Positions 43,851 through 53,493 of a stretch of DNA of 64,000 nucleotides are shown here, one piece after another (position 1 is the stretch's first letter; each line of letters opens with the position of its first letter). The notes below the pieces were generated by a model. It had not been told where the DNA came from. It was given only the letters and a program-made list of their open reading frames with translations, and ran no database searches. Origin of the DNA: Azospirillum sp. TSA2s (lineage in GTDB: Bacteria; Pseudomonadota; Alphaproteobacteria; Azospirillales; Azospirillaceae); contig NZ_CP039650.1 of the NCBI RefSeq assembly GCF_004923315.1, forward strand, positions 1,377,501 to 1,441,500, in the 5' to 3' direction. The position numbers and the translations under genes are program-made.

Positions 43851-44379
43851 TACCAGACTGTTCCGCCAGACCGTGGCGCGGGGGCTGTTCGCCCTCGCGC
43901 TCGGTCTGTCCGCCCTGTCGCTGTCGGGCTGCGGCTTCCAGCCGCTCTACGGTGGCCAGGGGGTTGGAGCCGCCGCGGCCGACCGGCTGATGGAGGTCGA
44001 CATCGCGTCGATCCCCAACCGGGAAGGGCAGAAGCTCCGCAACCTGCTGATCGACAACTTCTATCCGTCGGAGCGCCCGAGCAATCCGCGCTACCGGCTG
44101 GATGTGGCGCTGTCGGCGTCGGAGCAGAAGCTGGCCCTGCAGAAGGACGCCACCGCCGTGCGCGCCCAGCTGCTGGTCAACGCCCCCTACCGGCTGACCG
44201 ACACCCAGACCGGTCAGGTGGTGTTCCAGTCCAGCTCGCGCTCGATGATCAGCTACAACACGCTGGAACAGCATTACGCTGCCATCGAGACGGTGCGGAG
44301 CGCCTATGACCGGGCGCTCGAGGACATTTCCAACGACATCACCACCCGCGTCGCCATGTATCTCGGCCGCGGGTCCTGA
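43837..44379 (+). CDS. lptE: LPS-assembly lipoprotein LptE
   Basis: 180 residues; lipobox SLSGC after ALALGLSAL, followed by GFQPLYGG, the hallmark of LptE in this class. It plugs the LptD barrel that inserts LPS into the outer leaflet. The rest ([37 protein letters not shown]) matches the family. It overlaps leuS by 14 bases and is followed by holA. Confidence 0.94.
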   Translation: MSSSDTRLFRQTVARGLFALALGLSALSLSGCGFQPLYGGQGVGAAAADRLMEVDIASIPNREGQKLRNLLIDNFYPSERPSNPRYRLDVALSASEQKLALQKDATAVRAQLLVNAPYRLTDTQTGQVVFQSSSRSMISYNTLEQHYAAIETVRSAYDRALEDISNDITTRVAMYLGRGS

Positions 44380-44397
44380 CCGGCCGGGGATGCACGG

Positions 44398-45423
44398 GTG
44401 AAACTCCAGCCCAAGGCGATCGACGGTTTTCTGCGCAGCCCGGACCGCAAGGTTCGGGCGGTGCTGCTTTATGGCCCCGACTCGGGCCTCGTGCGCGACC
44501 GCGCCCAGACGCTGGGCAAGACGGTGGTGCAGGACCTGTCCGATCCGTTCCGCGTCGCCGAGTTCCTGGGGCGCGCGATCGCCGACGATCCGGCGCGGCT
44601 GGCGGACGAGGCCGCGGCGATCTCCTTCACCGGCGGCCGGCGCCTGATCCGTGTCCGCGACGCGGAGGACAACGCCACCGCCGCCTTCACCGCCTTCTTC
44701 GAGAATTTGCCGCCGGGCGACAGCCTTGTGGTGGTCGAGTCGGGCGACCTCTCGGCCCGCTCCAAGCTGCGGCTTCTGTTCGAGGGGGATGATGCCGCCG
44801 CCGCGATCCCTTGCTATGTCGAGGAGGAGGCGTCGCTCGGCCGCGTCATCGCCGACATCCTGCATGGCCATGGGCTGACCGCCGATTCCGACGTGCTGAG
44901 CTTCCTGGCCGCCAACCTCGTCGGCGACCGCATGGTGGCCCGCGGCGAGGCGGAGAAGCTGGCGCTCTATATGGGCAGTGAAAAGCGCGTGCGGCTGGAG
45001 GATGCCCAGGCCTGCATCGGCGACAGCGCCGCCCTGTCGATGGACGAGCCGGTGTGGGCGGCGGCGGAGGGCGATTTCGCCACGCTCGACCGCTCGCTGG
45101 CGCGGCTGTTCGCCGAGGGCACCTCGCCGGTGCCGATCCTGCGCGGCGCCCAGCGCCATTTCCAGCGCCTGCAACTGCTCACCGCCCAGGTCGCCGCCGG
45201 CAAGTCGGCGGAGGCCGCCGTCGAGTCGCTGCGCCCGCCGGTCTTCTTCAAGCTGAAGACCCGGCTGGTCAAACAGGCGCGCCACTGGTCGCCCAACCAT
45301 GTCCGGCAGGCGCTGGAACGGCTGGTCGATGCCGAGGCCGACTGCAAGCGCACCAACATGCCGGACGAGACGCTGTGCGCCCGCGTGCTGTTCCAGCTGG
45401 CTTCGCTGGGCGCGCGGCGTTAA
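44398..45423 (+). CDS. holA: DNA polymerase III subunit delta
   Basis: 341 residues from a GTG at 44398. Recognisable clamp-loader delta features are MKLQPKAIDGFLRSPDRKV, VLLYGPDSGLVRDRA, SFTGGRRLIRV and the C-terminal FFKLKTRLVKQARHWSP. It opens the beta sliding clamp during loading. Order leuS-lptE-holA supports the call. Confidence 0.95.
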   Translation: MKLQPKAIDGFLRSPDRKVRAVLLYGPDSGLVRDRAQTLGKTVVQDLSDPFRVAEFLGRAIADDPARLADEAAAISFTGGRRLIRVRDAEDNATAAFTAFFENLPPGDSLVVVESGDLSARSKLRLLFEGDDAAAAIPCYVEEEASLGRVIADILHGHGLTADSDVLSFLAANLVGDRMVARGEAEKLALYMGSEKRVRLEDAQACIGDSAALSMDEPVWAAAEGDFATLDRSLARLFAEGTSPVPILRGAQRHFQRLQLLTAQVAAGKSAEAAVESLRPPVFFKLKTRLVKQARHWSPNHVRQALERLVDAEADCKRTNMPDETLCARVLFQLASLGARR

Positions 45424-45469
45424 CGGGCGCTGACTTGACCATTGGGGGCCGCGCGCTATCTGGCGGGGC

Positions 45470-46000
45470 ATGAGCCACGCCATAGACACCGCGCCACCGC
45501 CCGCCCCCTTCCGGGTGCGCTGGTGGCAACCCCTGCTGTTCTGGGTCGTCGTCAACGCCTGGGGCTTCGTCGAACGCGGCGGCCAGCCCTTCGCCGGGCA
45601 TCAGCCGTCGCCCTTGCAGCCGCCGGGCTGGGTGTTCCCGGTGATGTGGTTCACGCTGAACGTCTTCCAGATCTGGGGCGACATCCGCCTGCTCGACCCG
45701 GCGCGGCGAATCCGCAGCCGTGGCCTGCTGATCGGCCTGCAGGCGGTGACCTGGGTGATCTACGCCACCTTCAGCCTCGTCTATTTCACGCTGGGCAGCT
45801 CGATCCTCGCCGCGGCCTGGACGGTGTCCTTCTTCGTCATCACCTCCTTCTGCATCGCGCTGGTGGCGCGGGACGACCGCAGCATCGCGCTGATCTGGAC
45901 GCCGCTGATCCTGTGGACCGGCTTCGCATCGGTGGTCGGCGTCCACAACGCGCTGATCAACCCCGATCCGCTGTTCGGCACTCCGGCCCTCTGGGAATAA
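45470..46000 (+). CDS. TspO/MBR-like membrane protein
   Basis: 176 residues with about five membrane helices. LQPPGWVFPVMWFTLNVFQI matches the tryptophan-rich TspO motif (PPGWVFPxxW). Later helices are rich in Trp, Phe and Tyr. TspO proteins bind porphyrins or cholesterol-like ligands; here this is by family only. A TspO in a porphyrin-making alphaproteobacterium would be consistent. Confidence 0.78.
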   Translation: MSHAIDTAPPPAPFRVRWWQPLLFWVVVNAWGFVERGGQPFAGHQPSPLQPPGWVFPVMWFTLNVFQIWGDIRLLDPARRIRSRGLLIGLQAVTWVIYATFSLVYFTLGSSILAAAWTVSFFVITSFCIALVARDDRSIALIWTPLILWTGFASVVGVHNALINPDPLFGTPALWE

Positions 46001-46055
46001 TACCCGGATAAAAACCTTGCATCGAATATCACCCGGGTATAACCAGTCGGGAACG

Positions 46056-46418
46056 ATGATGCATGCGGTGAGGCTGGACGTGGTTGGCAAAGAGGATCGC
46101 AAGGCGGCGGTGGCGGCCTACAAGGAGCGCAAGAGCGTGGCCGGCGTGTTCGCCGTCCGCTGCGGGGCCGCCGGTGCGGTGTGGGTGGGCGGCGCGCCCG
46201 ATCTCGACAAGATCCAGAACCGCCTGTGGTTCCAGTTGAAGATGGGCGGTTGTCCGCACCGCAGCCTGCAGGCGGCATGGAACGCCCATGGGCCTGAGTC
46301 GCTGGCCTTCGAAATCGTCGAGCGTCTTGAGGACGAGGACCTTGCCTTCGCCCGCACCGCCGCGCTGAAGGCGCGGGTCGCCCATTGGGTGGCGGCGCTG
46401 GGGGCTGAGACGATCTGA
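46056..46418 (+). CDS. GIY-YIG-like nuclease family protein
   Basis: 120 residues from the ATG at 46056 (MMHAVRLDVV). AAVAAYKERKSVAGVFAVRC followed by GAVWVGGAPDLDKIQNRLWF fits the alphaproteobacterial GIY-YIG family, with the GIY and YIG elements degenerate here (GVF and WVG). CPHRSLQAAWNAHGPESLAFE and ERLEDEDLAF complete the fold. Such short proteins are annotated as nucleases but activity is often unproven. It converges with the aminomutase-like gene with only 10 bases between stops. Confidence 0.75.
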   Translation: MMHAVRLDVVGKEDRKAAVAAYKERKSVAGVFAVRCGAAGAVWVGGAPDLDKIQNRLWFQLKMGGCPHRSLQAAWNAHGPESLAFEIVERLEDEDLAFARTAALKARVAHWVAALGAETI

Positions 46419-46428
46419 GCGGGAGGGC

Positions 46429-47466
46429 TCAGCCCCGGTAGTCGTGGACCCGGCCGGTGAAGTCGGTCACGCGATAGCGGTCCTCGCCCTGATCCTCGAT
46501 CCAGGCCGCGGCGGCGGGGGCCTTGCCATGGCCGCCGGGGATGTCGAGGACGTAAGTCGGCTGGCACAACCCTGACAACTTTCCGCGCAGTCCGGTCACC
46601 AGCGCCTGCCCCTCCGCCAGGGTCGGGCGGAAATGGCTGGTGCCGGCGGCGAGATCGGGGTGGTGCAGGTAATAGGGCTTCACCCGGTTGCGGACGAGCC
46701 CGCGGAACAGTGCCTCCAGCGCCGCATGGCTGTCGTTGATGCCCTTCAGCAGCACGGTCTGGCCGACCAGCGGGATGCCGGCCTCCACCAGCCGGGCGAG
46801 GGATGCCCGCACCGGCGGTGTCAGTTCGTCGGCGTGGTTGATGTGGACGGCGACCCAGGTGGCGAGGTCGGGGGCGTTCAGCGCCTCCAGCAGTTCCGGG
46901 GTGACGCGCTCCGGGTCGGCGGCGGGGATGCGGCTGTGCAGGCGGACGATGCCGACATGCGGCATGGCCGACAGCGCCTGGACGATTCCGCGAAGCCGCC
47001 GTGGCGACAGCAGCAGCGGATCGCCGCCGGTGATGACGACCTCCCACACCTCCTGGTGATCGCGGATGTAGGCGAGTGCCGCGTCCAGCTCGTCGGCGGT
47101 CAGCGCCTCGCCGCCCGGACCGACCATCTCGCGGCGGAAGCAGAAGCGGCAATAGACGGCGCAGGCATGCAGCGGCTTCAGCAGAACCCGGTCGGGATAG
47201 CGGTGAACGATGCCCTTCACCGGGCTGCGCGCGCCGTCGCCGATCGGGTCTTCCAGCTCCTCCGGCGTGCTGTACGCCTCGGCGGGGGAGGGGACGTACT
47301 GGGCATAGAGCGGATCCTGCGGGTCCGTACGTCCGGCCAGCGTCTCGCGCAGGTACGGGGTCAGCGCCACGGCATAGCGGTCGGCGACCGTACGTACGGC
47401 CTCGCCGGCTTCCGGAGTCATCAGCCCGGCGGCCACCAGATCGGAAACGCTGTGCAGGGCCTTCAT
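46429..47466 (-). CDS. Lysine 2,3-aminomutase-like radical SAM protein
   Basis: 345 residues. The radical SAM cluster is CAVYCRFCFRR (CxxxCxxC), followed by VWEVVITGGDPLLLS, the glycine motif binding SAM, and HINHADELTP, GQTVLLKGIND, YYLHHPDLAAGTSHFR typical of KAM/EpmB enzymes, including PLP lysine region. EpmB makes (R)-beta-lysine for EF-P modification. No efp or epmA gene is next to it, so whether it is EpmB or a free lysine aminomutase is open. Confidence 0.88.
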   Translation of the reverse strand: MKALHSVSDLVAAGLMTPEAGEAVRTVADRYAVALTPYLRETLAGRTDPQDPLYAQYVPSPAEAYSTPEELEDPIGDGARSPVKGIVHRYPDRVLLKPLHACAVYCRFCFRREMVGPGGEALTADELDAALAYIRDHQEVWEVVITGGDPLLLSPRRLRGIVQALSAMPHVGIVRLHSRIPAADPERVTPELLEALNAPDLATWVAVHINHADELTPPVRASLARLVEAGIPLVGQTVLLKGINDSHAALEALFRGLVRNRVKPYYLHHPDLAAGTSHFRPTLAEGQALVTGLRGKLSGLCQPTYVLDIPGGHGKAPAAAAWIEDQGEDRYRVTDFTGRVHDYRG

Positions 47467-47532
47467 CGCTCTTTCCCGCTTCGACGGAATGGGTCATGTA
47501 GGAAAGCGACCGCTCTTACTCCTGCGAGACCC

Positions 47533-48276
47533 ATGCTGTCGACTCTTCCCCGCCTGATCGGCCACCGCGGCGCCAAGGAAAGCGCTCCGGAAAACACCCT
47601 CGCCTCGATCCGCGAAGCCGCCCGCCAGGGCGCCCGCTGGGTGGAGGTGGATGTCATGCTGACCCGCGACCAGCGGCCGGTGCTGATCCATGACGATACG
47701 CTGGACCGCACCACCACCGGCACCGGTGCCGTGCCGCTGCTGGATCTGGCGGCGTTGCAGCAGCTCGACGCCGGACGCTGGTTCGATGCCGCCTTCGTCG
47801 GCGAACGGGTTCCGACGCTGGAGGAGGCGGTGGACCTGATCCGCGAACTGGGACTCGGGCTGAACCTGGAGATCAAGCCCTATCCGGGGCAGGAGGAGAT
47901 CACGGCGGAGGTGGCGCTGAACACCCTGCGGCCGTTGTGGCCGTTCGACCGGCCGCTCCTGCTCTCCAGTTTCGAGGTTCCCTGCCTGGAGGTGGCGCAG
48001 CGGCTGTGGCCGGAGATCCCGCGCGGCTATCTGCTGTGGGACCCGCCGGCCGATTGGGCCGCCATCGCCGACCGCATCGGGGCGGCAACCCTGAACGTCG
48101 ACCAGAGCCGCCAGACCGCCGACAGCGTGGCGGAATACCGTGCCACCGGCCGGCCGGTGCTGTCCTACACCGTCAACGACGCCGATCGTGCCCGGACGCT
48201 GTTCGGCTGGGGCGTGTCGGCGGTCTTCACCGACGCGCCCGGCCGGCTGGCGCGGGAGCTGGGGCCGCTCGCCTGA
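47533..48276 (+). CDS. Glycerophosphodiester phosphodiesterase
   Basis: 247 residues from the ATG at 47533. GDPD catalytic residues are in LIGHRGAKESAPENT, WVEVDVMLTRD, VLIHDDTLDRTTTG and LNLEIKPYPG. Hydrolyses glycerophosphodiesters from phospholipids to glycerol-3-phosphate and an alcohol. No signal peptide, so cytosolic. Diverges from the aminomutase-like gene. Confidence 0.95.
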   Translation: MLSTLPRLIGHRGAKESAPENTLASIREAARQGARWVEVDVMLTRDQRPVLIHDDTLDRTTTGTGAVPLLDLAALQQLDAGRWFDAAFVGERVPTLEEAVDLIRELGLGLNLEIKPYPGQEEITAEVALNTLRPLWPFDRPLLLSSFEVPCLEVAQRLWPEIPRGYLLWDPPADWAAIADRIGAATLNVDQSRQTADSVAEYRATGRPVLSYTVNDADRARTLFGWGVSAVFTDAPGRLARELGPLA

Positions 48277-48541
48277 TCGGGCGCCTGATGGTCCGCCAGA
48301 TGATCCGCCGGGGGACCGGTCGACACGCTGACGCTTCCGTTCGCGACTGCGGCAAATCGTGAACGTTTTTTGCGCGGGGGGATGAATCCGCTCGTAGGGC
48401 GCGCCAATTCCTCATATATAGAACCGCACTGGCGATCCCGCCGGAACCCACGCGGATTCCGGTGGAGCCTTTCGTCGTCTGGTATCCGCCGCTTTGGTCC
48501 GGCGTCCCACGGGATGCCACGTTCGGTCTTTGGAGGGTTCG

Positions 48542-49939
48542 TTGAAGGCGTTGAAGCCGTTGCCGATGTCCGGCCGGGAGGTTTTGCCGCTCGTCGAGGG
48601 TGGCAAGGGTATTGCCGTGTCCAACGGCGAAAGCTCCGGCGCCTGGGCGGCGGCCGGCGGGATTGGCACCTTCTCGGGTGTCAACGCCGACAGCTATGAT
48701 GAGAACGGCAACCTTCTGCCGCAGATCTACAAGGGCAAGACCCGGCGCGAGCGCCATGACGAGCTGATCGCCTTCGGCATCGAGGGCGGCATCGCCCAGG
48801 CGCGCATCGCGCACGAGACGTCGAACGGTAATGGCCGCATCCACATGAACGTCCTGTGGGAGATGGGCGGCGCCGAGCACATCCTGCACGGCGTGCTGGA
48901 AGGCGCCCAGGGTCTGATCCATGGCGTCACCTGCGGCGCCGGCATGCCCTACAAGGTGGCCGAGATCGCCGTGCGCTACGGCGTCCATTACTATCCGATC
49001 GTCTCGTCGGCCCGCGCCTTCCGCGCGCTGTGGCTGCGCGCCTACCACAAGTTCCGCGACCATCTGGGCGGCGTGGTGTACGAGGATCCGTGGCTGGCCG
49101 GCGGTCACAACGGCCTGTCCAACTCGGAAGATCCGCAGAAGCCGGAGGATCCGTTCCCCCGCGTCCTGGCCCTGCGCCAGATGATGAACAGCTTCGGCCT
49201 GAACGACACCCCCATCGTGATGGCGGGCGGCGTCTGGTGGCTGTCGGAGTGGGAGGACTGGATCGACAACCCCGATCTGGGTCCGGTCGCCTTCCAGTTC
49301 GGCACCCGTCCGCTGCTGACCCAGGAGAGCCCGATCTCCATGGCGTGGAAGCGCAAGCTGGTCGCGCTGCAGCCGGGCGACGTCTTCCTGAACCGCTTCT
49401 CCCCCACCGGCTTCTATTCGTCGGCGGTGAAGAACCCGTTCCTGCTGGATTTGATGGGGCGGTCCGAACGTCAGGTTGCCTATCTGTCCAAGCCGGTGGG
49501 CGAGCATTCGGCCGAATTCCCGGTCGGTCCGCGCGGCCGTCCGGTCTATGTGACCGAAAGCGACAAGCAGCGCGCCGAGGGCTGGCTGTCCCAGGGCTTC
49601 ACCACCGCGCTGAAGACGCCGGACAGCACGCTGGTCTTCGTCACGCCCCAGCAGTCCGAGAAGATCCTGCACGATCAGGTCGACTGCATGGGCTGCCTGT
49701 CGGCCTGCGGCTTCTCCAACTGGGCGCAGAACGAGGAGGGGACGACGGGCAAGCGTGCCGATCCGCGCTCCTTCTGCATCCAGAAGACGCTCCAGGCGGT
49801 CAGCCACACCGACGACTGCGAAAACCAGCTGATGTTCGCCGGGCACAACGCCTACCGCTTCGCCAGCGATCCCTACTACAACGACGGCTTCATCCCCACG
49901 GTGAAGCAGCTGGTCGAACGGATCGCCACCGGTTACTGA
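48542..49939 (+). CDS. Nitronate monooxygenase/2-nitropropane dioxygenase family protein
   Basis: 465 residues from a TTG at 48542, chosen because GGAGG lies 5 bases upstream. The TIM-barrel FMN enzyme shows GGIGTFSGVNADSYD, GAEHILHGVLEGAQGLIHGV, TCGAGMPYKVAEIA, IVMAGGVWW and a His/Asp-rich middle. The C-terminal cysteines (DCMGCLSACGFSNW) could bind metal, which is unlike small nitronate monooxygenases; this long subgroup's substrate is uncertain. Ends at a strong terminator. Confidence 0.85.
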   Translation: MKALKPLPMSGREVLPLVEGGKGIAVSNGESSGAWAAAGGIGTFSGVNADSYDENGNLLPQIYKGKTRRERHDELIAFGIEGGIAQARIAHETSNGNGRIHMNVLWEMGGAEHILHGVLEGAQGLIHGVTCGAGMPYKVAEIAVRYGVHYYPIVSSARAFRALWLRAYHKFRDHLGGVVYEDPWLAGGHNGLSNSEDPQKPEDPFPRVLALRQMMNSFGLNDTPIVMAGGVWWLSEWEDWIDNPDLGPVAFQFGTRPLLTQESPISMAWKRKLVALQPGDVFLNRFSPTGFYSSAVKNPFLLDLMGRSERQVAYLSKPVGEHSAEFPVGPRGRPVYVTESDKQRAEGWLSQGFTTALKTPDSTLVFVTPQQSEKILHDQVDCMGCLSACGFSNWAQNEEGTTGKRADPRSFCIQKTLQAVSHTDDCENQLMFAGHNAYRFASDPYYNDGFIPTVKQLVERIATGY

Positions 49940-49961
49940 CCGGGCGCATCATTGGACGGGC

Positions 49962-49996
49962 AAGGCCGCCGGCGGGAGACCGCCGGCGGCCTTTGC
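49962..49996 (+). terminator. Rho-independent terminator of the nitronate monooxygenase gene
   Basis: A 14-bp perfect stem AAGGCCGCCGGCGG / CCGCCGGCGGCCTT around GAGA, then TTTGCATT. Confidence 0.85.
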
Positions 49997-50158
49997 ATTC
50001 GTCCGCCGCGCGCGTGCCGTCCGGTTGACGCCGGTGCGACAATGGCTTGCGCGGCCTTTCCGAATGGTTTTACAGTTGAACGGATTGCGGCCATGTGCCG
50101 CGGTTCTGTGCCGGACCATGTGTTCGATCCCGATGTCGACAGTACGGGGGCCACGCCC

Positions 50159-50584
50159 ATGATGACCGCCGAACGTCCCTTCAAGCGAGTCCTTGACCGG
50201 CTGAACGGTGCCGGTCTGCGCCCGACCCGCCAGCGCCTCGGCCTTGCCCGGCTGCTGTTCGAAGGTTGCGACCGGCACGTCACCGCGGAACAGCTGCATG
50301 GCGAGGCGCTGTCCGCCGACCTGCCGGTGTCGCTGGCGACGGTCTACAACACGCTGAACCAGTTCACCGCCGCCGGCCTGCTGCGCGAGGTGGTGGTGGA
50401 GGCGGGGAAGTCCTATTTCGACACCAACATCAGCGATCACCATCATTTCTTCGTCGAATCCACCGGCCGGCTGGAGGACATCCCCGCCGACCGGGTGATG
50501 GTGCAGAACCTGCCGGCCGCTCCCGCCGGCACCCGCGTCGCCCGCGTCGACGTGATCGTCCGCCTGATCCAGGACGATTGCTGA
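50159..50584 (+). CDS. irr: Fur-family iron response regulator Irr
   Basis: 141 residues from the ATG at 50159. A longer start at 50092 (MCRGSV) is possible. The winged helix has GLRPTRQRLGLARLLFEGCD, LPVSLATVYNTLNQFTAAGL and the regulatory SDHHHFFVESTG with three histidines, as in Irr of alphaproteobacteria, which controls iron and heme genes in response to heme. It lacks the extra CxxC zinc site of classical Fur, consistent with Irr. Confidence 0.9.
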   Translation: MMTAERPFKRVLDRLNGAGLRPTRQRLGLARLLFEGCDRHVTAEQLHGEALSADLPVSLATVYNTLNQFTAAGLLREVVVEAGKSYFDTNISDHHHFFVESTGRLEDIPADRVMVQNLPAAPAGTRVARVDVIVRLIQDDC

Positions 50585-50612
50585 ACCTGCTTTTACCGAT
50601 CCGGTTCCGCGC

Positions 50613-50855
50613 TCAGTTCCTGTCGGCCGGTCCCGGTTCGGCGGCGTTGGGCGCGCGGTCGACGAAGGGCCAGCGCATGAAGGCGAAGGCCCACACCGCC
50701 AGGACGTTGATGTAAGGGAACAGCAGCAGCAGGATCCACAGCGGGCTGCGCCCGGCCTTGGCCAGGACCCAGCCGCCGGCGATCAGCATGTACATCGTGA
50801 CGATCGAGCCGATCAGCAGTTCCCAGAAGCCCAGATGGATCACGGTCTCCGTCAT
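50613..50855 (-). CDS. Small membrane protein A
   Basis: 80 residues. Two hydrophobic segments (ELLIGSIVTMYMLIAGGWVL and SPLWILLLLFPYINVLAVWA) fill most of it. Overlaps the following small protein gene by 4 bases (ATGA). Shares the pattern AGxSPLWxLxxLxPxxxV with its partner, so they look like diverged duplicates. Function unknown. Confidence 0.7.
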   Translation of the reverse strand: MTETVIHLGFWELLIGSIVTMYMLIAGGWVLAKAGRSPLWILLLLFPYINVLAVWAFAFMRWPFVDRAPNAAEPGPADRN

Positions 50856-51094
50856 GCCGTCCTCCGTGCCTTGACCTTGCGCGCCTGACGCGCCGGCAGG
50901 ACCGGCCAGCGGCTGTGCGCCATCACGCCGATGGGGACGACATGCCCGAGCGGAACCAGCGAGAACAGGGCCCACAGCGGCGAGAAGCCGGCCCGCCGCA
51001 GGATGCGCGACAAGGGCCAGACGATGGCGATCTGGAACAGCATCAGCCCCAAGAACGGCCCCTGACTCAGGCCATCGATGAAATCCTGCAGCAT
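50852..51094 (-). CDS. Small membrane protein B
   Basis: 80 residues. Two membrane segments (FLGLMLFQIAIVWPLSRIL and SPLWALFSLVPLGHVVPIGV) followed by a basic tail (ARQARKVKARRTA). It is translated first; its stop overlaps the start of protein A. Same length and same SPLWxL motif as A suggest a heterodimer or duplicated pair. Function unknown. Confidence 0.7.
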   Translation of the reverse strand: MLQDFIDGLSQGPFLGLMLFQIAIVWPLSRILRRAGFSPLWALFSLVPLGHVVPIGVMAHSRWPVLPARQARKVKARRTA

Positions 51095-51322
51095 GCCGGT
51101 CCGGACCCTCCCTCACATCGTCGTCGGGCAGAGAAGCGCGGGCGGGCGGCTTTGTCGAGCCAAACTTTTCCCGGACCGGGCATCATGCACCGCGTTGCAG
51201 GTTCTGCACGGATCAGGGGTGTGCGAACGTGAAATGTCCCGCATCGGCATGCTACAGTTCGCCGCGTCCGGCCTTTCCGGCTTGACGTCGTTTCAGAATT
51301 CAGATGCGGCGGGCCATTCTCT

Positions 51323-53440
51323 TTGACGGATCTCTCCGAACCGGACGGTGGCGCACACGGGAGACGGTGGCGCTTGTCGTCCCTGCCGCCGGTCGCCGCG
51401 TTGCGCATCGGCCTGCTTGTGGCGGTGATCGCCGGCTTCTGGCTGGTCGCCTACGCCGACCTCGACCGCGCGCGCGACCGGGCGATCCAGGACGGGCTGC
51501 GCCAGACCGTCAACCTGTCGATCCTTCTGGAGGAGGATGCCCGCCGCGTCGTCGTCGTTGCCGGCTATTCCCTGCATTCGATGGCGGAAAGCGGACGGAT
51601 CGCCGCTCATCTGCTGAGCGACACGGCAGTGCCGCCGGGCGCTGATGCCGGTCCCGGACCGGCGCTGCGGAGCATGCTGATCGTGGAGCGGGACGGGCGG
51701 GTGCGGCAGGCCGCAGGGCTGAACGCCCCGGCCTCGGTCGCCGGGACCCCGCTGGCCGATGCGGTGCGCGACGGTTCGGCGGCCTTCGTCGGGCCATACC
51801 AGACGGCCGACGGCGGCTGGCGGGCGGCCATGACCCGGCCGTTGACGGACGGCAGCGGCGTGGCGGTGGCGGTGCTCGACCTCGACCGCTTCACCCGGCT
51901 CTACGCCAGCCAGACCATCGGGCCGCTCAGCATCATCCTGCTTTATCGCGAGAACGGCGCGGTCCTGGCCTATTCGCGGACCGGCCTGCGGCTGGACCAG
52001 GACCGCGCCGCCTTCGCCGCCTTTCTGCCGCGGCTGCCCGCCGGGGAAGCCGCGCGGACGCTGTCCGGCTTCGACCCGGCGGAAGGGCGCGAGCGCATCG
52101 GCACGGTCCGCCGGGTGGCGGGGTTGCCGCTGTACGTCTATGTCCGCATCCGCACCGACGACGTGCTGGCCGGCTGGTACAACGACCGCTGGAAACGCGT
52201 TCTGGAGACCGCGGCGGTCTCGGTGGTGGTGACGCTGCTGGCCCTGCTGGCCTTGCGGCAGCTCGGTCGGCTGGAGACGACGACGCAGGCGTTGCGGGCC
52301 AGCGACCGGCGGTCGCAGGCGCTGTTCGACAGCAGTTTCCAGATCATGGGGTTGCTGTCGCCCGATGGACGGGTTCTGGCGCTGAACCAGCCGGCCTGCG
52401 CGCTGGCCGGGTTGCCGGCCAAAGCCCTGGTCGGGCGCCGCGCCTGGGAGTTCCGCGGCTGGGCCCGCACCGACGAGCTGGCGGCGGGATTCCGTCAATC
52501 CATCGAAAAGGCGGCGGCGGGACGATTCGTCCGCTATGAGACCGACGTGGTCACCGACGGCACGACCCGCGTGATGGACGTGACGATCAAGCCGGTGTTC
52601 GACGACCGGGGCGCGGTGACGGTGCTGGTGGTCGAGGCGCGCGACATCACCGAACGGGTGGAGGCGGCCGCGCGGCTCGCCGCGGCGCTCGATCAGGCGG
52701 AGGCCGCCAATCGCGCCAAGAGCGCCTTCCTGGCGACCATGAGCCACGAGCTGCGCACCCCGCTGAACGCCATCATCGGCTTTTCCGACATCATGCTGCA
52801 CGAGCTGTTCGGCCCGCTGGGCAGCCCGCGCTACCGCGACTATGCCCGCCATGTGCAGAACAGCGGCCGGCACCTGCTCGACCTCATCAACGACGTGCTG
52901 GACATGTCGAAGCTGGAGGCCGGGCGCTACACGCTGGATGAAAGCTGGCTGGAGCCGGCTGGGACAATCGAGAATTGCCGGGCGCTGGCCGCGGTGCCGG
53001 CCGATGCCGGCGGCGTGCTGCTGGCGGTCGACTGCGCCCCCGGCTTGCCCGGCCTGCTGGCCGACGAGCGCGCGTTGCGCCAGGTGCTGCTGAACCTGCT
53101 GTCGAACGCGGTGAAATTCACCCCGCGCGGCGGCCGGGTGACGGTGAGCGCGGCGCGGGAGGAGGACGGCGGGATCGCCGTCGCCGTGCGCGACACCGGC
53201 ATCGGCATTCCGGCCGAGGCGCTGACCCGTATCCTGGAGCCCTTCCAGCAGGCCGACAGCAGCATCCCCGGACGGTTCGGCGGCACCGGGCTGGGGCTGT
53301 CGATCTGCCGCGACCTGATGGCCCTGCATGGCGGAAGCCTGTCGATCGAAAGCGAACCGGACCGTGGCACCACCGCCACCATCCGCTTTCCGGCGACCCG
53401 CGTCGGCCCGCCGGTTGCGGCGGACGGGTTGCCGGCGTAA
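51323..53440 (+). CDS. Sensor histidine kinase with PAS domain
   Basis: 705 residues from a TTG at 51323. An N-terminal membrane helix (RIGLLVAVIAGFWLVAYA), a periplasmic sensor part (residues about 50-310) and a second helix (VVVTLLALLALRQLG) precede a PAS domain (ALFDSSFQIMGLLSPDGRVL). The kinase core has phospho-acceptor H475 in MSHELRTPLNAI, N-box LLNLLSNAVKF, G1 DTGIGI and G2 GGTGLGLSI. No response regulator gene is adjacent. The ligand is unknown. Confidence 0.92.
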   Translation: MTDLSEPDGGAHGRRWRLSSLPPVAALRIGLLVAVIAGFWLVAYADLDRARDRAIQDGLRQTVNLSILLEEDARRVVVVAGYSLHSMAESGRIAAHLLSDTAVPPGADAGPGPALRSMLIVERDGRVRQAAGLNAPASVAGTPLADAVRDGSAAFVGPYQTADGGWRAAMTRPLTDGSGVAVAVLDLDRFTRLYASQTIGPLSIILLYRENGAVLAYSRTGLRLDQDRAAFAAFLPRLPAGEAARTLSGFDPAEGRERIGTVRRVAGLPLYVYVRIRTDDVLAGWYNDRWKRVLETAAVSVVVTLLALLALRQLGRLETTTQALRASDRRSQALFDSSFQIMGLLSPDGRVLALNQPACALAGLPAKALVGRRAWEFRGWARTDELAAGFRQSIEKAAAGRFVRYETDVVTDGTTRVMDVTIKPVFDDRGAVTVLVVEARDITERVEAAARLAAALDQAEAANRAKSAFLATMSHELRTPLNAIIGFSDIMLHELFGPLGSPRYRDYARHVQNSGRHLLDLINDVLDMSKLEAGRYTLDESWLEPAGTIENCRALAAVPADAGGVLLAVDCAPGLPGLLADERALRQVLLNLLSNAVKFTPRGGRVTVSAAREEDGGIAVAVRDTGIGIPAEALTRILEPFQQADSSIPGRFGGTGLGLSICRDLMALHGGSLSIESEPDRGTTATIRFPATRVGPPVAADGLPA

Positions 53441-53493
53441 GCCTGTCGGCAATCAAGCCTGTTGGCTTTGAGGCGGATCGAAAGGCGGACAAG

